Shown here: in pieces, positions 1 to 9,926 of the stretch | Layout: each line of letters starts with the position of its first letter | Numbering within the stretch: position 1 is the first letter of the stretch | Assembly (NCBI GenBank): GCA_006937955.1 | Contig: SSNP01000015.1 | Coordinates: 1,423,851-1,487,850, forward strand | Reading direction: 5' to 3' | From: Pachypanchax playfairii | Lineage: Eukaryota > Chordata > Actinopteri > Cyprinodontiformes > Aplocheilidae | Length of the DNA: 64,000 nt | Made by a program: the position numbers and the translations under genes | The notes under the pieces: generated by a model | Told to the model about the DNA's origin: nothing | Databases searched by the model: none | What the model saw: the letters and a program-made list of their open reading frames with translations, nothing else

Positions 1-10
1 CGCTGCTCAC

Positions 11-232
11 CTGTCGCTGTGCGGAGAGTCTCCCAGCGAGTCGAACGAGTCCCCGTACTGTAGCCCCGACCGGAGGGGATCAGAATAAGCACAGTGTGCA
101 GCTCGCCGTGCCCGCGCCTCCATGCACGCAGGACTGCTGCATTTACTGGTCCCCACGGATGATGACATCATTCCCGGCGAGTCAGAGAGGAAACTTTCGG
201 AACGTTGCAGGCTCCATGTTCGCTCCTCATGT
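11..232 (-). CDS. nrg2: nrg2 exon: distal cytoplasmic tail (not the last exon)
   Basis: The 222-nt exon begins after TTTGTCAG with HEERTWSLQRSESFLSD. It contains SSVGTSKCSSPAC and MEARARRAAHCAYS and ends DSFDSLGDSPHSD plus two bases of Arg at a GTGAGC donor (positions 5-10 on the plus strand). The motifs are NRG2-specific; NRG1 has SSVENSRHSSP at the same point. In mammals the following exon starts YVSALTTPARLSPVDF and holds the rest of the tail and the stop. That exon would lie outside the window to the left. Confidence 0.95.
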
Positions 233-1096
233 CTGACAAATAAAAGAGGTGTTAACATGCACACACCCTGCAGTGTCTCAGAAACACACACATGTAGATG
301 TGTTTGTATATATGTGTGAGTGTAGCACATTTAAAGAACAGGTTTTAATGGAAAATGGAAAAGACTTTTTTTTACTTTTTCCAGGTGCAAAACAATAAAT
401 CAGCTCATCAAGGCTAAACTCACTTTTTATATTTTGATTGTTGTTGCTTGTCCGTAGATTATCCGTCATGTGACTAAACCGAATTTAGTTTTATTTATAT
501 TTAAAGAAGAGTGAGAAATAAAATCTGGCTCTGGATTAAATTCTGTCCCTTTTTGTCTCGAATGTTCAATCTCACGTTTTTTATATTAACAAACTCCATT
601 TCAGCCACCTGTTACTGATAATAACCAGTTCTTCATAAAGTCCTTGTGTTAAAGTGAAATTCAGAAATCTAAAAAGATTTCAGTCGGTAACAGAATGAAT
701 ACATAAATGTGCAGCTACTACTACTACTACTACTACTACTGTCATTTAGCAGACGCTTTTATCCAAAGCGACTTACATTGAGAGAACATACAAGCAAGAA
801 TTCAAAGAGAAGGAAAAAAATATAAGGAGGCGGACTGTTTGGAGTCCAGTTTAATTCCGACGCTGATACATCAAGTGTATCAATTTTTTTTTTTAGCTAG
901 AGAAGATAGAGAACATTTGGATCAATTTAATGTCAATGTAATTTCCAAACAAATAGAACTGTGACATTATCTTTGTAAATGCTTTAACCTGGTATTAATA
1001 ATGACACATATTATACAGATTAATTAAATACACAGCGAAGGAAAACCCAAAAAGTAAACAGGTGCAGGAGCAGAACAATTAAAGAACTGAACCTAC
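233..1096 (-). other. nrg2 intron with a short triplet repeat and a teleost dispersed repeat
   Basis: The 864-bp intron has GTAGGT and TTTGTCAG borders. It holds a (CTA)n microsatellite at 715-740 followed by the dispersed sequence at 741-779. The rest is AT-rich with nothing recognised. Confidence 0.8.
741..779 (+). repeat. Core of a very common fish dispersed repeat (GTCATTTAGCAGACG...)
   Basis: The string from GTCATTTAGCAGACGC to AAGCGACTTACATT is one I recognise as recurring with very little variation in teleost introns and flanks. It is preceded here by a triplet microsatellite. The family name is not asserted. Confidence 0.6.
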
Positions 1097-1224
1097 CTTT
1101 GAGTTGATGAATGAGCTCGTGTGGAAGAGTTGTGGGATCTGGAAGAGGTGTGACTGGCAGGGAATGATCGTTCTGTCGCAGGCCGTATGACTCGTTCAGT
1201 TGCAGGAACATTCTTTGACATGTA
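1097..1224 (-). CDS. nrg2: nrg2 exon: Ser/Thr-rich cytoplasmic segment
   Basis: The 128-nt exon begins right after TTCACAG with YMSKNVPATERVIRP, continues ATERSFPASHTSSRS and ends HNSSTRAHSSTQ with a split Arg codon at a GTAGGT donor. The mammalian NRG2 equivalent starts YISKNVPATDHVIRR. The reading frame is open only between the splice sites, and the longer open frame that covers this stretch in another phase is not used. The serine/threonine-rich, low-complexity middle is less conserved than the start. Confidence 0.92.
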
Positions 1225-1590
1225 CTGTGAACAATGGATTTAGCAAATATCATAATGTAGAAAATAACAAATTGACTAGATGACTTTGACCAGGTGAGCC
1301 AGTATCTGTCTGGGCTGCAGACTTTTGCAAGGGAGTCATCAAAACATCTCAAACTGTTGCAGGATTTCACAAGGATCATGAACTCTGAGAGGGCTTGACG
1401 ACCCATGAAAATAAGTTCTGATGGACTGGAGGCAAAAAAGAATTGAGATTCTGAAAAAGTTGTGAATAAAATGAGGATCAACTTTAAATAAATAAATCCT
1501 GTTTCAGCCGCAGCCCAGTGAGATACCAGCTGGATGCCCACATCAATCTACTGTATCTCTGTCCAGTTCTGCTGTAAAAACAATACATAC
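1225..1590 (-). other. nrg2 intron
   Basis: The 366-bp intron has a GTATGT donor and a TTCACAG acceptor. I see nothing else in it. Confidence 0.85.
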
Positions 1591-1714
1591 ATCCACCATG
1601 GGGATTTCCTCCGGCCCGGGTCCTGGGTGATTGGGTCCGTTAGCGAGGTTACGATTAGGATGTTCCGGACACATGTTTTGCCGCATATGATTGTGCATCT
1701 GCCGTCTTTGTTTC
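1591..1714 (-). CDS. nrg2: nrg2 exon: proximal cytoplasmic tail
   Basis: The 124-nt exon lies between a TTCAACAG acceptor and a GTATGT donor. It encodes KQRRQMHNHMRQNMCPEHP, then NRNLANGPNHPGPGPEEIPMVD. Human NRG2 has KQRKQMHNHLRQNMC and LANGPSHP at the same place, whereas NRG1 has KQRKKLHDRLRQSL, so this exon supports nrg2. It ends at a codon boundary. Reading on into the intron adds 15 residues (VCIVFTAELDRDTVD) before a stop. Confidence 0.95.
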
Positions 1715-1835
1715 CTGTTGAACAATCTCTAATCACTCACTTTTTCTTGTTTAGAACTCAAACTCACTGAGTTGATTTTATGGTAAATTCATGGGATATA
1801 ATTCAGAAGCTAAAATGTTTTTCCATAAAACTTAC

Positions 1836-1938
1836 TTGGTTTTACAGTAGGCAACCACACACAAGATGCCCACCACCAACAGAGCCACACAAATACCCGT
1901 GATTGTCAGGACTCGTTTCTGGTAGAGTTCCTCTGCCT
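1836..1938 (-). CDS. nrg2: nrg2 exon: juxtamembrane stalk and transmembrane helix
   Basis: The 103-nt exon encodes AEELYQKRVLTITG, then a hydrophobic helix of about 22 residues (GICVALLVVGILCVV), then AYCKTK. This is nearly identical to NRG1 and NRG2, and I recall the same exon size in mammalian NRG1. It enters after one base of a codon supplied by either EGF exon and leaves after two bases at GTAAGT. The stalk just before the helix is where ADAM and BACE proteases shed neuregulins. The helix also acts as an internal signal-anchor, which is how isoforms without a signal peptide reach the membrane. Confidence 0.96.
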
Positions 1939-3884
1939 CTGTCAACACAAGAGAAACACGACAGGACACAATTAGCATCTTCGAGGTGTTTATTCTGCTT
2001 TTTTTTTTTTTATTAGTTTTTGTTTGTCTAAATCCTGAACAGGATGAATCTTCACCCTCCCCTCCCTCGCAACCTCTGCTATCACATAATCAGAAATACA
2101 GCAGAGCTGCTGTGCTGCAGAGACGCAGCGTGGGTGGGAGTGGGAGTTTAGCAAAAGCCGGTCAATCTACGAGCGGCAATAAAATGCCGAAGTAATTTAG
2201 AGATTTTTACACGTGATACTCTAATGTTCCAGTTCTGATTAACGACATCTGGAAACTACGAGCTGTGCAGCTCGTCCACATGGGATTTGAAAAAGTTGTA
2301 AAATCCTCGACTCACGTTTGGAAAGCCAAGCATAACGCCTGGCATCTCAATAATCTCTTATAAAACTGTTGACCTACTCAGGCATGTAGTGGGAACATGA
2401 GATATTATCTTCACAGTCATTTATGAAATCAAGAGAACAGAAACTTTATATGAAATATAACTTATTTGTTTGTTTTTTTTTAGTTCATCCAGAAAAGAGC
2501 TTGTGTGAGGCAGATTTCCACCCCCCCTCCCCCCCTCCCCTGAGTAAAATGACAAAGCCAAGAGGTCCTTTATGATTAATGTCATAAAAATGAATTGAAT
2601 TTACGCATCTCCTTGGTTTCCTCCTCTCGGTGGTTTACCAGCAGCCATTTTGCATCAACGTACCAATTTATGTCAAGTTTGCAGCATTGTGAATAAATCA
2701 CAGAGGTTAGTTTATCTATAAGGGTAATATTTCTTCCTGCATGTCATCTGCTGATAATGACTTTAAACGGAGGAAATGATACTGGTGTTACTGCAATAAT
2801 GCAGTGTTCCCATGGTCTGCTGCATGAACGCACATGTATAATTACATGATGTCTGAAAAAATGCCCCTAGCATTTATTTGTAACTTTCAAACACTGAAGC
2901 TCTTTTCTGGTAAAAAAAAAGGAATAGAAGATAAGAGATCAAAATAAAAGAAGTTAGAAGCTGATAGAATTATACATGCTTTACAAAAGATCATTTGAAC
3001 CAGTAACATACAAATTCTGAATCAAAGTACAACATTGCATCTCTGCTACTTGAAGAATGGGGTAATGTGATAAAGGTGGGAAAGATAAATCAAGAAAAAA
3101 GAGATGGCAAATCCAAGAAAGAGACAGACACGGAAAGGAAGAGAGCAAAAAGATCAAAAATTGGGCTAAAAATTGAAGGGAAATGCGTCTGGCAGCGACA
3201 AACATGACACATCGTGCTTGTTACAGATTAAATGAGAGACCAAGGAATTTAAAATGAATCACTCTGGCTATCGTGAGTAAAGTAGTTAACAGTATGTTTC
3301 CAATTACATTACAGGAGGTGGAGGAAGTTACATCCATGTTAATGATATTGGATGGGGAATCAGTTGCATTGACTGAAAACTTCAATAAGTTACGGTCTGA
3401 TCACTCGAGACATTATTTGGTTAATCAATATGATTTACAGATCATACCACAGACGGAACAGGAGCATGTCAAAACGAAGGACGTAGCTAGGCTAGGACTG
3501 AGAATCAAAATGGATTGTTTCATACCCATAAATTCAATCCCAAGATGCTCTGCCATTGCAGAGGGTTGAGAGGTGGAAAAAAAACAAACAAAGAAAAGAA
3601 ACAAAAGACCAGATTAGGATAGTGGCACCTGGCAGCATATAGTGAAGTAAAAACCAAATTACAACAACAACACTTGTTAGTAATCAGACAAGACAAGACA
3701 ACAGCATGCAACACACTTTGGAACACAAAGCACACAAAACTACTTAACAATAAACTGCATGTGCGTACAAAACTACAACTACGATCAGTTTCTTACTGGA
3801 TTAAAGGCCTTGCTTTTAGAAATGATGGGTTGGTTAAATTCTGAAAGTGATGTGATGTTTGATTTGTTAGCACATGCATTCTGA

Positions 3885-4140
3885 ATGATCTCATCTACCA
3901 TCACACCAAATTTCAGCTCAGTATCTGTAAAATTAACTGAGTAAAAGCCATGACTATGGTTGCTAAGGTTGATTAGCTGTGGCAGCCATCTTGAATTGGG
4001 TTGATACAGCAGGATATGTTCACTTCATAATTACTTTCTGAGAGTTTAATGAAAATCTCTCCAGTAGTTCATGAGATACATATTTTGCTAACAGACAGGT
4101 TTTTATTTTCAACAGTAGTTAATGGTTAAGTTTTAAATAA
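3885..4140. repeat. Dispersed teleost repeat ending in a TTTTGCTAACAGACAG-like tail
   Basis: The block includes AAATTTCAGCTCAGTATC, GCAGCCATCTTGAATTGG and CAGTAGTTCATGAGATAC, followed by ATTTTGCTAACAGACAGG. I recognise this type of sequence from many fish introns. The end of a second, diverged copy (GGAGATATTTTGCTCACAAAC) sits at 4855-4878, just past the inserted MITE. Family and class were not determined. Confidence 0.4.
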
Positions 4141-4141
4141 A

Positions 4142-4187
4142 GATCTTGCACAATCTTGTTAGCATGCTAACAAGATCGTGCAAGATC
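4142..4187. repeat. 46-bp near-perfect palindrome
   Basis: The arm GATCTTGCACAATCTTGTTAG is followed without spacer (centre GCATGC) by its reverse complement, with one mismatch. It lies 19 bp from the left end of the MITE at 4206. Confidence 0.95.
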
Positions 4188-4205
4188 ATAGGAAACCACC
4201 AAAAC

Positions 4206-4800
4206 TTAAAGAGGCCATTCCATTAAAAACGTTTTCTCTGAGGTTTCTGTTGAATATTTTAGCTCCACAGGTGTTCTTACCTTCATAGTGGGTGTGAAAA
4301 CAGGTCAACAACTTCTCTTTCAGTTTTAATCTCTCAAACTACGCAGGTAGTGATAACACCCGAGTTCTCCTGAGTCTGAACGGCCTGTATCTGTTTCGTC
4401 ACATCTTCTTTGTTCGTTAGTATTCGGCAGCTCCCGCAGTTGAAACCACGCCTAGCATGCTACTGGCTAAAGGCTGTTAGCATAAGACGTAGCAAACAGG
4501 AAGACACGACGTCTGACGTTGCCATGTGCAGCAGGGCAGGAAACAGTATACCTTGCTCTCATAGGCTAGTTTGTTAGCCAATCTGAGTCCAGCAAATTCG
4601 AATAATTAATATGAACGAGCTGCTGCCAAAGCCTGACACGGAACGAGCCGGAACCACACGAATTGAAGATTGACCACAGATTGAAAGGTCTGTTAATAAG
4701 TGTTTCCTAACGTTTTTTAGATATAAAATGTTTCATATTACTGGTTAATACTTAAGAAATAACCACAAAGTTCTGAAATTTGTATGAATGGCCTCTTTAA
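4206..4800. mobile_element. TTAA-bounded MITE, family 1, copy 1 (complete, ~595 bp)
   Basis: Termini are exact inverted repeats, TTAAAGAGGCCATTC at the left and GAATGGCCTCTTTAA at the right. There is no coding capacity. Related copies are at 15011-15509, 40361-40951 (reverse orientation) and 61675-62154. TTAA at both ends fits piggyBac-type target-site use; the superfamily is inferred. Confidence 0.85.
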
Positions 4801-7220
4801 TCATTTGTGGTCCAATTAATACCTTTTGAAACTAAAATCCACTTTGTGGGTTAGGAGATATTTTGCTCACAAACATTAGCAAAACTTTTCTCCCCTACCT
4901 TTTGCCCTTTTTTGCATTTAGCACAAAATTGTTTTGTTTTTTTTTTCTCTCAGTGTGCTTCCACATTTTTTATTGCTCTATTATTGCTGCAGTTTTATGC
5001 ATTTATGATGAATTATACACAGAATCAAACTCTGCCAATGTTAATAGTGTTTTGACTGCATGGTAACCCTCGTGACTGCTGTGTGGGGATAATATGCGTC
5101 ATTTTAAGAGATTACCTGTGCCTTTCAGTTTTCTGCTGCACTGTCTCTGTGACACACCCATCGCATGAACAGGCAAGTCAAAAAAGGTTGGTATTAGAAG
5201 GTGGGTTATTCAATACAGCTGTTCTGAACAGGAACAATTTGGCTGAATATTGAGAATAATAGCTGGACTTTATATTCTCTGGCAGAGTGAGGCTGTGAGG
5301 ATGTTGCACCAACTAGCTGAGTCCATAATTCTAGTGCTTTACTTTTGTCTTAGGCAAGTCCCAGCTGTTCTTATGACAACATGGTCTTATTAATCCCAGT
5401 CCTTATGGCTTTGCAGTAGAAACTCTCCTCCTTCGCCCTCCTATCTCATGAGGATGGGCGTCGTACGTCCAGGAGGCGACTCTTTAAGAATGCAATGAAT
5501 CTATGTGTGTGTGCAAGGGCTTGTTGCTCTTCAAAACAAACGAGGATTTGTTTACCTCGATTTAACGTAGCGTGTGTTAAAAGTTCATGGAACATATTTC
5601 CTTTGTGAGTTATGCATGCCAACAGGTATGAGCATATCTTGCTGCATTTTATCAAATCTTCTGTTTTCAACTTCTGCAAACTGTTTGTTGAGCAGATATT
5701 AATGCAAAAAAAAAAAAAAAACAAGTTATCAATGCCTGGCTCACAAGTCTGGATGAAAACAGGAAATAAATGCTGTCCTTGATGCAGATGCACAGCTGCA
5801 GTGAAGTGAAAAAGAATACAAAAAAAAGTGGGAGGAAAAAAACACTCCCACGTACGACTGTCTGCTCTGCCAAGAAGACAAGTAATTTCAGCCCAGAGCA
5901 TCACGATTTAATGTGAGATGAAATTACTTGTTGTTAAGATTTAAAGGGGGGTGTGTGTGTTGCAATTTACTATGTCCAAACATACAACAAACACCAAATG
6001 ATGTAAGTATTGAAAGTCAGAGATGAGTCTCTGTAATCAGCATGAGGAGGCTCTGACTGCAGATGCAGTTTGTTGCTTTCGAAACGTTACTTTGAATTGC
6101 AACCAGATGAGTTTGCAAACACAGGGTGCTTTTTTTGTACTAGTAAATTCATCATAAGCATCGATTCTACTTGAACAGTATTTCAAAATGTTCAGATTTG
6201 AAACCAAAATCAAGGCCAGACAGCATGAAATCTGGTTGCTAATGTCTTGTTGATCCATGACCAATTAAGAACATTCAACTGCGCGATCTAAAGATGGTTT
6301 TCTCCAAACTATATGTTTTGTTATTAATATGAAATGCCTGAAGGACGGGATCAATCAAGCTGTGGTCCTCAACAAATCTTGTCTGGATAATTTTGTGGTT
6401 GATGGATGTCAGTGCCAGCAGAGCTGGAAGGGGTCGACTTCTCTTATCTTAAGCCAGTAGGACAGCGTATTCTATGCCATGGAAATGTGCAAATGTGTTG
6501 TGATGAATGTTCTGATGAATCCTTAGCAGCAAGTTTAGTTTTTGTACTTGAGGTTCTTGGCGAGTTTTCAACAACAGGTTTCTCGTCATATCTTTAAGTG
6601 ATGCAATGCTGCACTTGCACATGCACGCAGGTACAAAATTAACCAGGAATTAAGAAAGTATTAGCAGGTATTTCGTTGTGAGGGTTCTTGTTTTACCTCT
6701 AAACTTTCAACTGATGATACTGATAATAAACCCGTGCGTGGGTTTTTTTATTCTTTTTTTTGGTGCCACATAAATATGTCATTTGTCATGCCGATTAGTC
6801 AATGCTAATTGCTTAGACTTAGATTTTTATCCATGGATCAGCTCTAATATCATACATGCTTGCATGCCTACGACTGATTACACAAAGAGGAGTCGCTGGT
6901 GAGCTCCATGATATGTTTTAGTAATTATGTTTGCTATTAGGCTGTGTTGTTACATGCAACTGATTCTATGCAAATCAGCATCCACACCACGAACTCTACC
7001 TCGGAGAAATGCACATGCAATGCTCTAGTTCCAGGAGAAGGGGTATACAACAGCACATGCTGGCCAAACACAGAAACAGACTACTAATCTCCACCAGCTT
7101 GTGAATGAGTCATCACAGATACAACAATCAGGTAACGACAGGAAATGAATGCAGCCTCTCTACACGCAGCATGCACGCACTGACACCAGCACAGTCTGAC
7201 AGAACAGGAAGTCGACATAC

Positions 7221-7279
7221 GGTAGAAACCGGCCATAACGTAGGTTTGACAGCGATCACCAGTAAATTCATTTGGACAC
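7221..7279 (-). CDS. nrg2: nrg2 alternative exon: EGF second half, beta type
   Basis: The 59-nt exon lies between a TTTCCATCAG acceptor and a GTATGT donor. It encodes CPNEFTGDRC (Cys5-X8-Cys6), then QTYVMAGFY and one base of the next codon. It is close to the NRG1 beta segment (CPNEFTGDRC then QNYVMASFYK), closer than to the mammalian NRG2 beta form as I recall it. Joined to the transmembrane exon it gives FYQAEELYQK, the arrangement of a beta-2 variant. In NRG1, beta forms bind receptors more strongly than alpha forms; that this holds here is inference. Confidence 0.92.
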
Positions 7280-7663
7280 CTGATGGAAAGAAACAAAGCC
7301 ACAGAAAAAAAGAGGGAGGAAGAGGAGGGTGGATGTGTGAGGAAGAGTGGAGGTGAAAAGAGAGTATGTGTAAGAAAAGGTGAGAGATGAGGGAAGGATA
7401 GTGGGGAGGGGAGAGGAGGGTGGGGGGGAGAGACAGAATTAGACCAACAGCAACATCTACAGACAGCAAAAGCAGAGTGTTCCTGCGGATGACACCACCG
7501 TGTGAGGTGCGCAGCTCAGTGTGACTTGACCTGAGAAGGAGAAAAACAAAGGGAGGAGAAAGAGCAAGAAAACTGGGGAAGGAGGGGGTCAGCAGGAGTC
7601 CACTGAGGTAATCCAGTGACAACTGCATCTCTGTTCTCAGCTGCTCTTATCAAGTAAACATAC
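7280..7663 (-). other. Short intron between alpha and beta exons, pyrimidine-rich in the transcript
   Basis: The 384-nt intron separates the two alternative EGF exons. From about 7301 to 7435, and again around 7530-7590, the plus strand is nearly all purine (GGAGG, GAGAGG and similar runs), so the nrg2 transcript carries a long C/U-rich tract leading to the beta acceptor. Such tracts bind PTB-type splicing repressors. Its role here is inference. Confidence 0.7.
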
Positions 7664-7740
7664 GTTTAAAAGGATAGGGCATGTACGACCGCTGCGGATC
7701 AGCCTGTGAGCATCTTTGGCCGGAGAATCCAGGTAGACAT
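7664..7740 (-). CDS. nrg2: nrg2 alternative exon: EGF second half, alpha type
   Basis: The 77-nt exon lies between a TTTCCCAG acceptor and a GTATGT donor. It encodes CLPGFSGQRC (Cys5-X8-Cys6) and then SQADPQRSYMPYPFK. This is the NRG2-alpha form, comparable to CPNGFFGQRC followed by a tail containing RLYMPDPKQK in mammals. It enters and leaves in the same phases as the beta exon 384 bp downstream, so the two are interchangeable. Joining to the transmembrane exon gives FKQAEELYQK. Intron retention after it would add RMFT and stop, giving a soluble form. Confidence 0.9.
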
Positions 7741-9232
7741 CTGGGAAAGAGCAGACATGTGTTATGAAAAGGTGCATTTTTCTAGTGTCACATTTATCAG
7801 AATATCTCAGCTATGCATGAAACTTGCAAACAAAACAATTGCTAGGGTCACGTGATGTGCAGGGGTGAAATGGTCAACAGCTTGTAAATATGCAACAAAT
7901 GAAATTAAAAGGATGTTTGAGAAGATCAAATACAGATATTGCTGTGAAGGCCCTGACAGCGCCCATCGCTTTCTCGTGCATGTCTTCATAGTTGATCAAT
8001 AAACCAACCCCAGGGAAGCCCGAGCAACCAAGTTAAAAACAAGTTCTTTCTTCTTCCAAAGCCGGCTGGAATTCTGGTCACTGTGTTCACAACCTGCAAA
8101 TGTGACAGTTTTATAACTGCAGCCGTAACACAGTCGGGATAAAAATCTAATCCAGGATTCAAGCTTTAAAAAGAAGAATCAGTGAGCACTCAGATGTTTT
8201 GAGAGTGGAGGTTCTTGTTTTCTCGTGGTTAACGTATGGCTTTGTGTTTTTGTAGCTAAAGACAGATGATCGCCACCATGAAGCGTGTTGGGCAGGACCG
8301 TAGTTCCTCATTATAATCCCATTAGGATAAGCAGTAGGTCTTTCATGGCCACCAACATTCCACTCGCAGCTACAGCTAGACCGCCAACCCCAACAAAGGT
8401 CACTCCTCTTGATTTACTGGTTTCACACAACGCCTCCCAGGAGCACCATAACATTCAGCATTAAATTACTCATCCTGACTGATGGTGTGGAACTGCGCCG
8501 CAGCACCACCTATGCACAGAGGAAACTTGGCTCAAAGATAAAAGACATAAACTTTCACCTCATGATTAAAAAATCAGAAGAGCGCGTGAAGGGCTGTGAT
8601 GGCACAGAAAATAAACATGTGACATTTAGAGAGGGACTTAAGTGTTTTAGCATGTGTTCGGAGATGTCAGGGAGGATCTGGTTTCGACAAAGTTTCACAT
8701 ACTCGGTCCCAGAGAGATGTTGTGAGATCCTACTTCAGTTTTGTTTTTACCAGAAACTTTATCCCAACCAAAATTCCCATCACTGATTCGTCTTTAAAAG
8801 TTAAAGTACTTTAGAACTGTAGGTACAAAATAAGGCCTAAATAACTTTATTTTACTCATCATCAAACAATAACACTTTTAAATTTAAAGTGATAGTTCGA
8901 ATCTTTTGAAGTGGAGTTCTGGGGAAAGTTTATGAAGAATTAATATCTTACCTGTTGTAGATAGCTCCTTAATCAGTTTAGAGAAAGAGAAATTTGTTTA
9001 GACTAGCTTGAATAGCTAACTGCTAATCTGAGTGGGGCCAACACCAAAAGACCTCTTTGATAACAGTAATTTAGTTATTTGCAAATTGTAGCAGCTAACA
9101 GCTAGCTGTAGCGCTTTCATTCTATGCAGAAATGTCATGTTAAACATTTATAAAATTTTCCATATAACATTTTAAAGGCTGGAGTTATTTAAAGTTTGCT
9201 GTAATCAACGTTGGCTTTGCCCCTTTTCTGAT

Positions 9233-9926
9233 GGGGAGCCGTAGTCACACCATTCTACTTCTGGTCCATGGGTCCCCTAATGCCAAAAAAAGAGTAAGAG
9301 TCAATGGAGAAATACAAGTTATTTTCTGATCCCAAATGAAATGCACAATGGATTGAACATATGATGTTCGTGAATTTTAAAGACACTTTTAAATTCAGAG
9401 AAAGAGATCATTTTCAACAAGTAGAAAAAGTTATTTTGGGCTTTGTGTGAAAACACGTAGCGGACTACAATAGCTGGTCTTACAAAATTTACGTCACCAA
9501 GCCTCCATAGAGAAGAAGAAGAAGAAGAAGAAGAAGAAGAAGAAAAAAAGGAAAATGGCCGTGAGTTTAGTGAGCTTCACGTCCTTCTTCGAGGACAAAT
9601 GTGGAGAAAACCACTATAAATCAGGGAAAGTGGCAACAATGCTGGGGGAGAAATATTCGGTCTTGCTGTGACGTCATATATGCGTCTTCTGATTTGTAGT
9701 CATTTTAGTTACCAATTTTGTAAAGCAAATCAATCAGAAATCACATGACAAACACAGTCAAAACACATCATTATTTATCAACTGACTTGAGGTACATCAT
9801 GTGTGATTCAGGGTGTAAGACAAGGAGGACCAGAAAATAACTTATAACACTCCATTGACTTCCATTCATTTTTTTTTGCGGCCAGGGGACCCATGTGCCG
9901 ACCGGAAGGGGAGGAGACGGCTCCCC
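9233..9926. mobile_element. Nested MITE with ~100-bp terminal inverted repeats
   Basis: The left arm runs GGGGAGCC, CATGGGTCCCC, GTCAATGGAG and AAGTTATTTTCTG. The right arm is its diverged reverse complement (CAGAAAATAACTT, CTCCATTGAC, GGGGACCCATG, GGCTCCCC). The interior holds a (GAA)n tract (9511-9544), a 38-codon open frame starting ATGGCCGTG at about 9555, and a perfect TGACGTCA (9669-9676). No transposase was seen. Confidence 0.75.
9511..9544. repeat. (GAA)n microsatellite
   Basis: About 11 uninterrupted AGA/GAA units lie inside the nested MITE. Confidence 0.97.

Larger units (their letters stand above)
1939..7220 (-). other. nrg2 intron between the EGF and transmembrane exons
   Basis: The 5,282-bp intron contains a 46-bp palindrome (4142-4187), a TTAA-bounded MITE (4206-4800) and a dispersed repeat around it (about 3885-4205 and 4801-4890). 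A weak open frame at 3273-3569 has no recognisable homology. I found no clear extra juxtamembrane exon of the NRG1 beta-1 kind, but it would be only about 24 nt and could be missed. Confidence 0.75.

Noticed and set aside
1020..1541. 173-codon minus-strand open frame
   Set aside because: The real exon (1097-1224) is in another frame with clear splice sites; the long frame runs through intron on both sides.
3273..3569. 98-codon plus-strand open frame in an intron
   Set aside because: No recognisable family, no splice or promoter support, and ordinary AT-rich surroundings.
1939..7220. Search for a beta-1-type juxtamembrane mini-exon
   Set aside because: No convincing 24-nt exon with flanking AG/GT and the expected phase was seen; it is too short to exclude by eye.
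7128..7628. 166-codon minus-strand open frame
   Set aside because: It results from the pyrimidine-rich tract (Leu/Ser/Pro runs) between the alpha and beta exons; the true exons use other frames.
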